Source: JACOMY01 sp046233115 (GTDB taxonomy: Bacteria; Pseudomonadota; Alphaproteobacteria; Kiloniellales; JACOMY01). From it: DNA of 64,000 nt. A model generated the notes under the pieces. It was given only the letters and a program-made list of their open reading frames with translations. It made no database searches and was not told the origin of the DNA. Shown here in pieces: positions 36,449 to 45,885 of the stretch (position 1 is the first letter of the stretch; the number at the start of each line of letters is the position of its first letter). Both the position numbers and the translations under genes were made by a program. Location: positions 1 through 64,000 of the forward strand of contig JBJXHM010000008.1 of assembly GCA_046233115.1 (NCBI GenBank), in the 5' to 3' direction.

Positions 36449-38995
36449 ATGGCCCTCATCTTCGGATCTGCCGGAGAGAACAACTCCCTGGTTGGCACGA
36501 ACCTCGACGACCGGATCTATGGTCTCAGCGGCGCCGACACGATCAGGGCCCTCTCCGGCAACGACCGGCTCTACGGCGGATCGGGGCACGACACCAGCCT
36601 CTATGGCGATTCTGGAAACGACAGCATCTTCGGCGATGCGGGGCACGACAGTTTCCTGATCGGCTTCGATGGCAACGACCGGATCTACGGCGGCAGCGGT
36701 TTCGACCTGAAGCTGCTGGGGCGTTCCGGCACCGATCGGATCTTTGGCGGTTCCTCGGTCGACCTCGAACTGGCCGGGCAGGACGGCACCGACTTCGTCT
36801 ATGGAGATGCCGGCGACGATTCTTCCTTCTTTGGAGGCGAAGGACGGGACCAGCTCTTCGGCGGGCTCGGCGACGACGTCAGCCTCCGCGGTGACGGTGG
36901 CAGCGACACGCTCTACGGCGGCAGCGGTGCCGACGTTCAGTTGGAAGGCAACTCGGGCAACGACAGCATTCATGGCGACAGCGGCAACGATGTCCTGCTG
37001 CGCGGCGATCGCTTCGGGTCGGGCAACGACTGGATCTACGGCGGCGACGGCGCCGACTCCTCGTTCTACGGCGGCAGCGGGCGCGACTCCCTGTTCGGCG
37101 GCAGCGGGATCGACAGTTTCCTCGTCGGCAATGACGGCGACGATAGGATTTTCGGAGACAGCGGCAACGATAGCAACTTTGGCGGTTCAAGCGGCAACGA
37201 CCGGGTCTATGGCGGCGCGGGGGACGACACCGCGCTCTCCGGCGGGTCCGGTATCGACGGCCTCTACGGCGGTGACGGCAACGACCTGCAGTTGGTCGGC
37301 CACGACGGCGCCGACACGCTCAGCGCAGGGTCGGGCGCCGATAGCTTCCTCTTCGGTGGCAGCGGTGCGGACGCTGTCGCCGGAGGCTCCGGCGACGATG
37401 CGAGGGCCTACGGAGGTGAGGGCAACGACCGCCTCTTTGGTAGCGGCGGCAATGACTCCTCCTTCTTCGGCGGTAGCGGCGACGACCGCCTGCTGGGCCG
37501 TGTCGGCCAGGACAGCGGCTTCTTCGGCGGGACCGGTGCTGACCGCCTCTATGGCGGCGATGACACCGACCGATCGTTTCGCGGTGGCAGCGGGAGCGAC
37601 ACGCTCTACGGCGATTCCGGAGCCGACTACGGCTTCTGGGGCAACAGCGGCAACGACAAGGTCTATGGTGGTGCAGGCGCGGACAGATCGCTCTACGGCG
37701 ACCTGGGGGACGATAGCCTCTGGGGCGGTTCAGGGGATGACAGTCTGCTGCTCGGTTTTGCGGGCGACGATACGATCTGGGGCGGCAGCGGTAGCGACTC
37801 CTTCCTCTACGGTGGCAGTGGCAAGGACGAGGTCCGTGGCAACAGTGGCGACGACTGGCTCTTCGGCGGTTCCGACAAGGACCGGATCCTGGCTGGCGAC
37901 GGTGCGGACAGTCTCTGGGGCGACGAGGGTAGCGACCAGATGGTCGGCGGCAGCGGCAGCGATGTCCTCTTCGGCAGCCAGGGGCGTGACCGGCTGAACG
38001 GCGAATCGGGGGCGGATACGGCCTACGGCGGCGACAACAACGATACCTTCATCATCGACACCAAGACCGACCGTCTGTTCGACGGGACGGGTCAGGGCGA
38101 CGACGTGCTACGCTCGAACGCCTCGGACTACACGATCGGAACCGCAAGCGAGGTGCTGATCGAGCGGGCCAACATCAACACCGCGGCCGGCGCCGCCACG
38201 ATGGCAGGCAACGACAGCGATGATTTGCTGGTCGGCAACTCCTTCTCCAACGTACTGCTGGGGCGCAGCGGCAACGACCGCCTGAACGGCCGCGGCGGGA
38301 CCAACACCATGACCGGCGGCAGCGGCGACGACACCTTCGTCGTCACCACCTCTGACGACACTGTGCGGGAGGTCGCGAACCAGGGGAGCGACCTGGTGCG
38401 CGCCGAGGTGGACTTCACCCTGCCGGACGGCGGGTCCGACTTCTATATCGAGGCACTGCGGATGCAGGGTGGCTCCGGCAATATCGACGGGACGGGTAAC
38501 AGCCTGGACAACTCCCTCCAGGGCAACACGGGCGCCAACCGGCTGGCCGGCAACCAGGGCGACGACACGATCGAGGGTCGGGAGGGCGACGACCTGCTGT
38601 TCGGCGGCAAGGGCGAGGACAGCTTCTTCGGCGGCAGCGGCGCGGACACCATCGCCTTCGCACATGCCGACACGGCCTTCGGCGGATCGGGTGCGGACTG
38701 GTTCCGCTTCTCGAGCGGGGTCGGGTCGGGTCAGGTTGGGGACTTCGACGGGGTGAGCCTGAACGCTGCGAATGGCGAGGACAAGCTGGTCTTCGTGACG
38801 GGGCTGGAGGTGGGGAGCTTCTCTTACATCGACGGCGCTGCCTTCTCGGGTGCAGGTAACAGCCAGGCGCGCTATGCAGGCGGTGGCACCTTGGAGGTTG
38901 ACGCCAGCGGTGACGGCACGGCCGAATACAGCTTCGAGATGAGCGGCCTTACTGCTGCCAATCAGCTCACAGTCGGTGATTTTGTCTGGCTGTAG
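36449..38995 (+). CDS. RTX calcium-binding repeat protein (848 aa)
   Basis: I start at ATG 36449, with GGGAAGGG upstream and cap A-L-I-F-G-S-A-G-E-N-N-S-L, like the minus-strand RTX genes at 9934 and 12252; TTG 36431 is less likely. The 9/10 alternation is especially clean here over residues 50-200 (GHDTSLYGDS, GNDSIFGDA, GHDSFLIGFD, GNDRIYGGS, GFDLKLLGRS, GTDRIFGGS). The C-terminal module starts with NDTFIIDT near 531 and closely matches the 33398 gene, so a short-gene cap is combined here with a long-gene C-terminus, evidence of module shuffling. It ends D-F-V-W-L. Confidence 0.9.
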   Translation: MALIFGSAGENNSLVGTNLDDRIYGLSGADTIRALSGNDRLYGGSGHDTSLYGDSGNDSIFGDAGHDSFLIGFDGNDRIYGGSGFDLKLLGRSGTDRIFGGSSVDLELAGQDGTDFVYGDAGDDSSFFGGEGRDQLFGGLGDDVSLRGDGGSDTLYGGSGADVQLEGNSGNDSIHGDSGNDVLLRGDRFGSGNDWIYGGDGADSSFYGGSGRDSLFGGSGIDSFLVGNDGDDRIFGDSGNDSNFGGSSGNDRVYGGAGDDTALSGGSGIDGLYGGDGNDLQLVGHDGADTLSAGSGADSFLFGGSGADAVAGGSGDDARAYGGEGNDRLFGSGGNDSSFFGGSGDDRLLGRVGQDSGFFGGTGADRLYGGDDTDRSFRGGSGSDTLYGDSGADYGFWGNSGNDKVYGGAGADRSLYGDLGDDSLWGGSGDDSLLLGFAGDDTIWGGSGSDSFLYGGSGKDEVRGNSGDDWLFGGSDKDRILAGDGADSLWGDEGSDQMVGGSGSDVLFGSQGRDRLNGESGADTAYGGDNNDTFIIDTKTDRLFDGTGQGDDVLRSNASDYTIGTASEVLIERANINTAAGAATMAGNDSDDLLVGNSFSNVLLGRSGNDRLNGRGGTNTMTGGSGDDTFVVTTSDDTVREVANQGSDLVRAEVDFTLPDGGSDFYIEALRMQGGSGNIDGTGNSLDNSLQGNTGANRLAGNQGDDTIEGREGDDLLFGGKGEDSFFGGSGADTIAFAHADTAFGGSGADWFRFSSGVGSGQVGDFDGVSLNAANGEDKLVFVTGLEVGSFSYIDGAAFSGAGNSQARYAGGGTLEVDASGDGTAEYSFEMSGLTAANQLTVGDFVWL

Positions 38996-38999
38996 TGTT

Positions 39000-39042
39000 G
39001 CTTTCACTTTCGAGCGCAACACGCTCTCGCGCAAACGAAAGC
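39000..39042 (+). terminator. Imperfect hairpin after RTX gene
   Basis: Outer arms GCTTTC (39000-39005) and GAAAGC (39037-39042) enclose inner arms GAGCG (39012-39016) and CGCTC (39022-39026), starting 5 nt after the stop at 38995. No T-run follows, so termination is only a possibility. Confidence 0.35.
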
Positions 39043-39273
39043 CCACGACGACCTGCGATGCGGTCTACGTTTGGGTCGAGCACATCGGCTCTCACTCCGG
39101 TCTGGTCGGTGATCACTTCATAGGACTGAATGATATTTGACTGTCCAATGCGCTTTGCTGCTGTGGCGGGATGTGTTAGAGTTTTCTTCCCTTGTCGCTC
39201 TTCGTGCTGCCCGGGCATTATGCGATATGTTCTTAAATAAGCTGGAGGGCGACAAAATATAGGGGGTTTTCTG

Positions 39274-42200
39274 ATGGTTAGTGCGCCTATAGGTCAGGAC
39301 ATTGCCTTCGTTATTGATACGACCGGAAGCATGTGGGACGATATCAATGCCATAAAGTCTCAGGCTAAGGCAATAGTTGATGCGGTGTTTGAGGGTGAGC
39401 ATGGAGTAACCGACTCTCGAATAGCAGTGGTGGGTTACAATGATCCTGCAACCAGGACCTATTTGACGTTCACAGATCAAGACACGATTGATGCCCGAAA
39501 GGCGGCGGCCTACGCAGCAATCAACAGTATGTCTGCGTCGGGTGGCGGTGACTTCCCAGAGTATGTCAACTCCGGCCTGATTCGGGCTCTGGACGGCCGT
39601 GCTGGAGAATGGCGGCCAGACGCTGTTGCCAGAAAGATCATTCTTATTGGCGATGCGTCGATAAAGGACGGCAGCCTAGGGGACACGGTGCGAGAACTCG
39701 CAAAGGACCCGGGTGCTCCGGTGCAGATCTTCACCATCGCCATTGGTAGCGATGGCACGACCAAAGCGCAGTTTAAGTCCTTGGCGGAGGATACTGGAGG
39801 GGAGGCCCATACCACTTCCAATTCTTCCGGGATCGTCACCGCCATTCTTGACGCCATAGAGACGATAACTTTTGTCCCGATCAACGGGACCAGCGGCAAT
39901 GATGTCCTGGTCGGAGACGCAGACCCGAATCATATCAATGGCTTCAGCGGTGACGACCGCCTCTATGGGGTGGAGGGCACCGATGTCCTGCAAGGTGGGC
40001 CCGGCCACGACAGCGGTCTCTACGGCGGTTCAGGCTCAGATCTCGCCTTTGGCGGCGAGGGGGACGACGCGCTCCTAGGCGACAGCGGCGGAGACAAGCT
40101 TTACGGGGGTAGCGGTCTCGATAGGCTCTATGGCGGGGCCGGGAACGATACGCTCCTGGCCGGATCGGGGGAGGATCCGCTGCTGGCTGGTGGTTCTGGC
40201 AACGATGTCTTTCACGTGCTGCCCGGCCAGGCGGGACCGGGCGAGACCTTGGACGGCGGCAGCGGTACCGACACGGTTATGCTGGTGAACGGCGCCAGCC
40301 TCGACGGGGCCAGCCTGGTGTCGGTCGAGGTGACGCTGACCGCCTTCCTGGGCGGGGCAGGGAACGATAGCATCGTGGGATCGACCGACCCCGATGCGAT
40401 CTTTGGCTATGGCGGCAGGGACCAAGCCAGCGGCCGTGCCGGCGATGACCGGATCTTCGGCGGTGAGGACAACGACTTCCTCCTGCGAGGCCAGGGCGGC
40501 GACGACCGGGTCTACGGCGACAGCGGTGACGACTCGCAGCTGTGGGGCGGTGCCGGCGACGACCAGGTCTTCGGCGGGAGCGGCAGTGATCGCACTCTCT
40601 CCGGCGATGCGAGCGATGACGCCGTCTACGGCGGCGACGGCAACGATACCAGTCTCAGTGGCGCCAGCGGCCGCGACCAGGTCTTCGGCGGGAGCGGACG
40701 GGACTTCTTCCTCTTCGGTGATGTTGGGCCCGACACGGTCTCGGGCGACAGCGGTGACGATGGCCAGGTCTACGGTGGCCTGGGCAACGACTGCCTCTAC
40801 GGCGGCGAGGGGAACGACAGTCGCTTCTGGGGCAGCAGTGGGAACGACAAGATCTTCGGCGGGTCGGGCGGCGATCGCACCCTGCAGGGTGGCAGCGGCG
40901 ACGACAGCGTCTTCGGCGGGTCGGGCAGTGACTTGTCCCTGCATGGCGGCGACGGTGACGACCGGGTCTTCGGGGACGAGGGCAATGATTTCGGCCTGTT
41001 CGGCGGCTCTGGACGGGACCGTCTGTTCGGTGGCTCCGGCAACGACCGCTCGCTCTTCGGCGGTTCCGGTGACGACGTGGTCTCCGGTGGCTCCGGCTCG
41101 GATACGGTCTACGGCGGCAGCGGGAACGACACCGTCATCGTCGGCTCGGGCCACTCGACCCCGGGTGACAGCTACAACGGTGGTGCGGGCGACGACACCT
41201 TGATCCTGCGCAGCGGTGCCGCGTTGGCGACAACCAATCTCTTCTCGATCGAGGTCGTCCTCGGCCCGCAACGTCCGACGCCCGGCAACGACGTGCTGTT
41301 CGGAAACAGCGGCGTGAACAGCTTCAGCGGGCGTACCGGTGACGACGCCCTCTTCGGCGGCGACGGCGACGACGTTTCGATGCATGGCGACTATGGTGAC
41401 GACACGCTCTACGGCGGCAGCGGCGATGACGGCCTCTATGGCGATCTCGACAATGATCGGCTGGAGGGTGACAGCGGCAACGATTCGCTCTACGGCGGGG
41501 TCGGCAAGGACCGCATCGCTGGCGGCGCGGGCGACGATACCGGCTTCGGCGGTCGCGGCGATGATTCGCTCGGCGGCGATGCCGGCCGCGACCGCCTCTA
41601 CGGTGGATCGGGCAACGACAGCATCTCGGCCGGTACCGGGTCCGACTGGGCCTACGGTGGCCAGGGCGATGACGAGGTTCGCGGCGGCGCGGGCAGCGAT
41701 ACCCTGGACGGCGGCAGCGAGCGGGATACCCTGCGAGGCGACAGCGGCGATGACAAGATCTACGGCGACAGCGGCAACGACCGTATCGCCGGTGGCAGCG
41801 GCGACGATACCCTCTACGGCGGCGGGGAGCGGGACAAGGTGACCGGCGGCGCCGGCGACGATACGCTGGACGGCGGCGACAGCGACGACACCCTGCGTGG
41901 TGGAGGCGGTAACGATACAGAGTTCGGCGGCAGCGGCAGCGACACCCTCTATGCGGGGGATGGTGCCGACCTGCTCTACGGCGGCAGCCAAAGCGATTCG
42001 ATGGTGGCCGGCAGCGGCGACGACACCCTCTTCGGTGGCCAGGGACGCGATCGCCTGAACGGGGCCTCAGGAAGCGACACGGCCTACGGCGGTGCCAACA
42101 ACGACATCTTCATCGTCGATACCGTGACCGATCTGGTGTTCGAAACCGCCGCGGGGGGCTTCGATAGCCTGCGATCCAATGCGGCGGACTTCACCCTGAC

Positions 42201-43074
42201 CAGCGGTGCCGACGGCTTCATCGAGCGGGTTCGTCTGACCACTGCCGCCGGGGCCGCCCGGTTCGACGGCAACGAGGCCGACAACCACATCGTGGGGAAC
42301 AACTTCTCCAACATCCTCTTCGGCCGTAGCGGCGCCGACACCTTGCGGGGCCAAGGCGGCAGCAACACCCTTGCGGGCGGCAGCGGCGACGACACCTTCG
42401 TGGTCGCCTCCGCCAACAACGTGGTCCGGGAGATGGCCGGCAACGGCGTGGACCTGGTGCGGGCGTCCTGCGACTTCACCCTGCCGGGCGAGAGCGCCGA
42501 CGCCTTCATCGAGAACCTGCGTCTCGAAGCCAACGCCGGAGACCTGAGCGCGACCGGCAACACCCTGGACAACCGGATCGAGGGCAACAGCGGCGACAAC
42601 CGCCTGGCCGGCAATGAGGGCGACGACTTGCTGACCGGCGGCGACGGCGACGACACACAGTTCGGCGGCCAGGGCGCGGACACCTTCTACGGCGGGAGCG
42701 GGGCGGATAACCTGAACCTGGGTCAGAACGATGCGGCCTTCGGCGGGTCGGGCGCCGATGCTTTCCGCTTCGACGGTGCGCCGCTCGGCTTTGGCGGGTC
42801 GGGCGGACCGGTGATCCGGGACTTCGACGGGCTGTCGGTGAACGCAGCCAACGGCGAGGACAAGCTGGTCTTCACCACCGGGCTGGAGGTTGGGACCTTC
42901 GCCTACATCGGCGATGTGACCTTCTCCGGCGCCGGCAACTCGGAGGCCCGCTTCGACGGGGCCCGCCAGATCCAGGTGGACCAGGACGGTGACGGCTCTG
43001 TCGATCAGGCCTTCCTGGTCGATGGCGTTACCGCGGCCAACCTGCTGACCACCACGGATTTTGTCTGGCTTTAG
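39274..43074 (+). CDS. VWA domain-RTX fusion protein (1266 aa)
   Basis: Residues 1 to about 205 form a von Willebrand factor A domain with the metal-ion-dependent adhesion site D-T-T-G-S-M (15-20), G-G-G-D-F-P-E (near 90) and I-L-I-G-D-A (near 127). The array follows: first a short block, then a linker module (about 315-370), 9/10 repeats, a second linker module (about 623-676), and then canonical nonapeptides (GDDSLGGDA-type) before the C-terminal module (NDIFIVDT near 943) ending D-F-V-W-L. VWA domains bind protein or polysaccharide ligands through a divalent ion, so this is the best candidate adhesin of the set. The VWA part is less GC-rich than the repeats. It converges with the glycosyltransferase gene, 7 bp away. 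Confidence 0.9.
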   Translation: MVSAPIGQDIAFVIDTTGSMWDDINAIKSQAKAIVDAVFEGEHGVTDSRIAVVGYNDPATRTYLTFTDQDTIDARKAAAYAAINSMSASGGGDFPEYVNSGLIRALDGRAGEWRPDAVARKIILIGDASIKDGSLGDTVRELAKDPGAPVQIFTIAIGSDGTTKAQFKSLAEDTGGEAHTTSNSSGIVTAILDAIETITFVPINGTSGNDVLVGDADPNHINGFSGDDRLYGVEGTDVLQGGPGHDSGLYGGSGSDLAFGGEGDDALLGDSGGDKLYGGSGLDRLYGGAGNDTLLAGSGEDPLLAGGSGNDVFHVLPGQAGPGETLDGGSGTDTVMLVNGASLDGASLVSVEVTLTAFLGGAGNDSIVGSTDPDAIFGYGGRDQASGRAGDDRIFGGEDNDFLLRGQGGDDRVYGDSGDDSQLWGGAGDDQVFGGSGSDRTLSGDASDDAVYGGDGNDTSLSGASGRDQVFGGSGRDFFLFGDVGPDTVSGDSGDDGQVYGGLGNDCLYGGEGNDSRFWGSSGNDKIFGGSGGDRTLQGGSGDDSVFGGSGSDLSLHGGDGDDRVFGDEGNDFGLFGGSGRDRLFGGSGNDRSLFGGSGDDVVSGGSGSDTVYGGSGNDTVIVGSGHSTPGDSYNGGAGDDTLILRSGAALATTNLFSIEVVLGPQRPTPGNDVLFGNSGVNSFSGRTGDDALFGGDGDDVSMHGDYGDDTLYGGSGDDGLYGDLDNDRLEGDSGNDSLYGGVGKDRIAGGAGDDTGFGGRGDDSLGGDAGRDRLYGGSGNDSISAGTGSDWAYGGQGDDEVRGGAGSDTLDGGSERDTLRGDSGDDKIYGDSGNDRIAGGSGDDTLYGGGERDKVTGGAGDDTLDGGDSDDTLRGGGGNDTEFGGSGSDTLYAGDGADLLYGGSQSDSMVAGSGDDTLFGGQGRDRLNGASGSDTAYGGANNDIFIVDTVTDLVFETAAGGFDSLRSNAADFTLTSGADGFIERVRLTTAAGAARFDGNEADNHIVGNNFSNILFGRSGADTLRGQGGSNTLAGGSGDDTFVVASANNVVREMAGNGVDLVRASCDFTLPGESADAFIENLRLEANAGDLSATGNTLDNRIEGNSGDNRLAGNEGDDLLTGGDGDDTQFGGQGADTFYGGSGADNLNLGQNDAAFGGSGADAFRFDGAPLGFGGSGGPVIRDFDGLSVNAANGEDKLVFTTGLEVGTFAYIGDVTFSGAGNSEARFDGARQIQVDQDGDGSVDQAFLVDGVTAANLLTTTDFVWL

Positions 43075-43081
43075 GAGGCGG

Positions 43082-44071
43082 TCAGTCCCCGGGGGCGCCT
43101 GATCGAGCCTCGGGTGGCTCGGTCAGCCAGATCTCGCCGTCCGCGCTCCAGCGCAGCAGGCCGTCCATCGTCGGCGGGGGCAGCTCCTCGGCGAGCGGCA
43201 CCTGCTCCGCGTCGCCCAGGTCGAGCATCGCCGGCAGGCCGCGCAGGCGGCGGAACTGTTCGATCTGCCAGCCGGGAGGCGCCTGCTTGGGCTTCTTCGG
43301 CTGCTTCAGCTTCGGCACCGGTACCTTGGCCGAGCGTAGTGCGAAGGCCAGCGCCATCTCGCGGTGGCGCAGGTCTGGATCCTGCTTCATGCGGGCGTAC
43401 CAGGCCTGCTGCTCGCTTGCATCCTTGGTGAGGTAGGAGTTCAGCCGGTCTGCGGAGTGGAACTTCAGGCAGGTGACGCGAGGGACGACCGCATGGTTGT
43501 GGGTCTGCCGGCGCACCCGTTCGAAGAAGTCCACCGTTGGCACGCCGTCGAGCTCGCGCCACTTGCGCCAGCCGCCGGCGGCCTCCGCCACGGCCTTGGT
43601 GTGCATCACCGTGCTGGTCATGCTGTGGACCTGGAAATCCTTCCGGTCGGCCGAGACCACCGGCAGGCCGACGATCTGGCGATGGATCTGCGGCGGCGGG
43701 CTGATCGAGAGGCAGAGGCTGGCCGCCAGATCGAAGCCGCCCTCGCGGATGCAGTCATAGAGCGTCTGCAGGTGCTCGGGAAACCAGAGGTCGTCGTGGT
43801 TGAGGTAGGCGATGTAGCTGCCGCGGGCACGCTTCAGGGCATAGCGGTTGACGTCGGCCTGGTTGCCCCGGTTCTGCGCCAGGTTCGACCAGCGGATCCG
43901 CCTGTCGCGGAAACTGCGAACGACCGCCTCCGTCTCGTCCGTACAGCCGTCGCCGACGACCAGGTACTCGAAGTCGCCGAAGCTCTGCTCCAGCGCGGTG
44001 GAGATCGCGAGCCGGAGCGCCTCGGGATGGTGATAGGTCGCGGTGACGACCGTCACCGGCGGCGGCGCCAT
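43082..44071 (-). CDS. Family 2 glycosyltransferase
   Basis: A 329-residue GT-A-fold glycosyltransferase. The nucleotide-binding start T-V-V-T-A-T-Y-H-H-P leads to F-E-Y-L-V-V-G-D-G-C-T-D near residue 40 and Y-L-N-H-D-D-L-W near 93, where the D-D pair is the expected metal/nucleotide-sugar site. The C-terminal ~90 residues are lysine- and proline-rich and not conserved, with no membrane segment. Three bases separate it from the RmlC-like gene, so the two form an operon for a surface glycan; acceptor and donor are unknown. Confidence 0.85.
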   Translation of the reverse strand: MAPPPVTVVTATYHHPEALRLAISTALEQSFGDFEYLVVGDGCTDETEAVVRSFRDRRIRWSNLAQNRGNQADVNRYALKRARGSYIAYLNHDDLWFPEHLQTLYDCIREGGFDLAASLCLSISPPPQIHRQIVGLPVVSADRKDFQVHSMTSTVMHTKAVAEAAGGWRKWRELDGVPTVDFFERVRRQTHNHAVVPRVTCLKFHSADRLNSYLTKDASEQQAWYARMKQDPDLRHREMALAFALRSAKVPVPKLKQPKKPKQAPPGWQIEQFRRLRGLPAMLDLGDAEQVPLAEELPPPTMDGLLRWSADGEIWLTEPPEARSGAPGD

Positions 44072-44074
44072 CGC

Positions 44075-44617
44075 TCAGTATCCGGTCGCGTCGGTGAAGC
44101 GGTAGGGGATCTCCTCGCTGTCCAGCGGCAGGGTCACCTTGTCGGGGGTCTCGTAGTCGTAGGGCTCGCTCGGCAGGTTGAACATGACCACCTCGTCTTG
44201 CCCGATGCACTGCACGGCGTGAAACACCCCGGGCGGCACCGAGACCAGGGTGCGCTTGATCGGCGAGTAGACCTTCTGCGTCACCAGCCCGCTGGTGGGG
44301 GAGGCGGCACGGGCATCGAACAGCACCAGCTTTGCCGTGCCACTAAAGAAGAAGTAGCGGTCGACCTGCCGGCGGTGGCAGGCCCAACCCTTGACCTTGC
44401 CGGGCCGGACCGTCACCACGTAGGCATGCACCATGGGGATGTCGTCGAAGCCCCAGCGCCGGTTATAGACCTCGCAGAGGCTGCCGCGTTCGTCCTCGTG
44501 CGTGATGGGGGCGAACTCGGTCACCCCGTCGATGACGGGCGCGAGCGACCGGCCTTCGGCATCGACGCTTTGCGGCGCCGGCCGTGCCGCCTTGGTTACT
44601 AGGAACGCTTGAGCCAT
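44075..44617 (-). CDS. RmlC-like dTDP-sugar epimerase / cupin
   Basis: A 180-residue cupin resembling dTDP-4-dehydrorhamnose 3,5-epimerase. Visible are D-E-R-G-S-L near residue 41, V-R-P-G-K-V-K-G-W-A-C-H near 74 with the usual catalytic histidine position, and V-P-P-G-V-F-H-A-V near 126. Its sequence drifts from classical RmlC after the first strands, so it could be a related sugar-nucleotide isomerase. It is first in a two-gene operon with the glycosyltransferase. No other dTDP-rhamnose genes (rmlA, B, D) are seen. Confidence 0.78.
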   Translation of the reverse strand: MAQAFLVTKAARPAPQSVDAEGRSLAPVIDGVTEFAPITHEDERGSLCEVYNRRWGFDDIPMVHAYVVTVRPGKVKGWACHRRQVDRYFFFSGTAKLVLFDARAASPTSGLVTQKVYSPIKRTLVSVPPGVFHAVQCIGQDEVVMFNLPSEPYDYETPDKVTLPLDSEEIPYRFTDATGY

Positions 44618-44754
44618 CCTTCAGACAGTCCTGCTTGCTCCACCCGACGCTGGCCGATTTCGGTCACTTGTCAGTACCCGAAGCATTCTGGGGAGCATGC
44701 GGCGCTCTATGCAAGACAAGAGACCGCTGTGGATTGCAGCGGCCCCGCCCGACA

Positions 44755-45840
44755 CTACTGCTCGAACACCACCACCGAGCGGGCGACCCGGCCCTGGCGC
44801 ATCTCCTCGAAGGCCTCGTTGATCTGCTCCAGCGGGATGCGGCGGGAGATCATGTCGTCCAGCTTCAAGAGCCCGCGCAGGTAGAAGTCGACGTAGCGCG
44901 GCATGTCCACCCGGAAGTGGTTGGAGCCCATGTTGGAGCCCTGCAGGCGCCTGTCGTAGAGCAGGTCGGCGGCATGGATCTCGACCATCTGGCCCAGCGG
45001 CACCATGCCGATCACCGTGGCGACGCCGCCGGTCCGCAGCATGCGAAAGGCCTGCTCCACCGTGGCCTTGAGGCCGATCGCCTCGAAGGAATACTCCACG
45101 CCGCCGCCGGTCAGGTCCTTGATCTGCTCGACCGGGTCGCCATCGGCTGCGTTCACCAGGTCGGTGGCCCCGAAGTGGCGGGCGGTCTCCAGCTTCTCGG
45201 CGCTGACATCGACAGCGATGATCCGTCCGGCGCCGGCGATGGCAGCACCGTTGATGGCGGAGAGGCCAATACCGCCGCACCCGATCACCGCCAGGGTGGA
45301 GCCCACCTCGACGTCGGCCGTGTTGATGACCGCGCCGAAGCCGGTGGTGACGGCACAGCCGATGAGGGCAGCCCGATCCAGCGGCATGTCCGGTCGGATC
45401 TTCACCAGGGCATGCTCGTGGATCAGCATCTGCTCGGCGAAAGAGGAAAGGTCGAAGAACTGGTGCATCACCTCGCCGTTCTGCGACAGCCGAGGCTCCT
45501 GATCCTTGGCGCGTGCGGTCTCCGGGTTGGCGCAGTTGTAGGGCCGCCCGGTGGTGCAGGATTCACAGTGGCCGCAGAAGACGGAGAGGCAGGTGATGAC
45601 GTGATCGCCCGGCTTCACATAGGTGACCTCGGAGCCGACCTTCTCGACGATGCCGGAGGACTCGTGGCCCAGCACCGCCGGCTTGCGGGTGCGGTAGTGC
45701 CCGTCGATGAAGTGCAGGTCCGAGTGGCAGACGCCCACGGCGGCAGTGCGGAGCAGCACCTCGTGCGGGCCGGGATTGGAAATCGAGACCTCTTCGATCG
45801 TGAGGGGCTGATGCGCCCCGCGAAACACGGCTGCCTTCAC
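44755..45840 (-). CDS. Zinc-dependent alcohol dehydrogenase
   Basis: A 361-residue medium-chain dehydrogenase. Catalytic zinc ligands are C in V-G-V-C-H-S-D (near residue 37) and H-E in V-L-G-H-E (near 58); the structural-zinc cysteines lie in F-C-G-H-C-E-S-C and the following N-C. The coenzyme fold has G-C-G-G-I-G-L near 195, and the aspartate in I-A-V-D-V-S favours NAD over NADP. It oxidises an alcohol or reduces an aldehyde in the cytoplasm; the family includes formaldehyde- and aryl-alcohol-type enzymes. It stands alone between the epimerase operon (137 bp downstream) and an RTX gene. Confidence 0.9.
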   Translation of the reverse strand: MKAAVFRGAHQPLTIEEVSISNPGPHEVLLRTAAVGVCHSDLHFIDGHYRTRKPAVLGHESSGIVEKVGSEVTYVKPGDHVITCLSVFCGHCESCTTGRPYNCANPETARAKDQEPRLSQNGEVMHQFFDLSSFAEQMLIHEHALVKIRPDMPLDRAALIGCAVTTGFGAVINTADVEVGSTLAVIGCGGIGLSAINGAAIAGAGRIIAVDVSAEKLETARHFGATDLVNAADGDPVEQIKDLTGGGVEYSFEAIGLKATVEQAFRMLRTGGVATVIGMVPLGQMVEIHAADLLYDRRLQGSNMGSNHFRVDMPRYVDFYLRGLLKLDDMISRRIPLEQINEAFEEMRQGRVARSVVVFEQ

Positions 45841-45885
45841 GTCTGATCATCCTCTTGGCCGGTCGAAACTCCCGCCACTATTCCC

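Noticed and set aside
40075..41991. 638-codon antisense frame in the VWA-RTX gene
   Set aside because: It lies only over the repeat section, not the VWA part, as expected of a repeat shadow.
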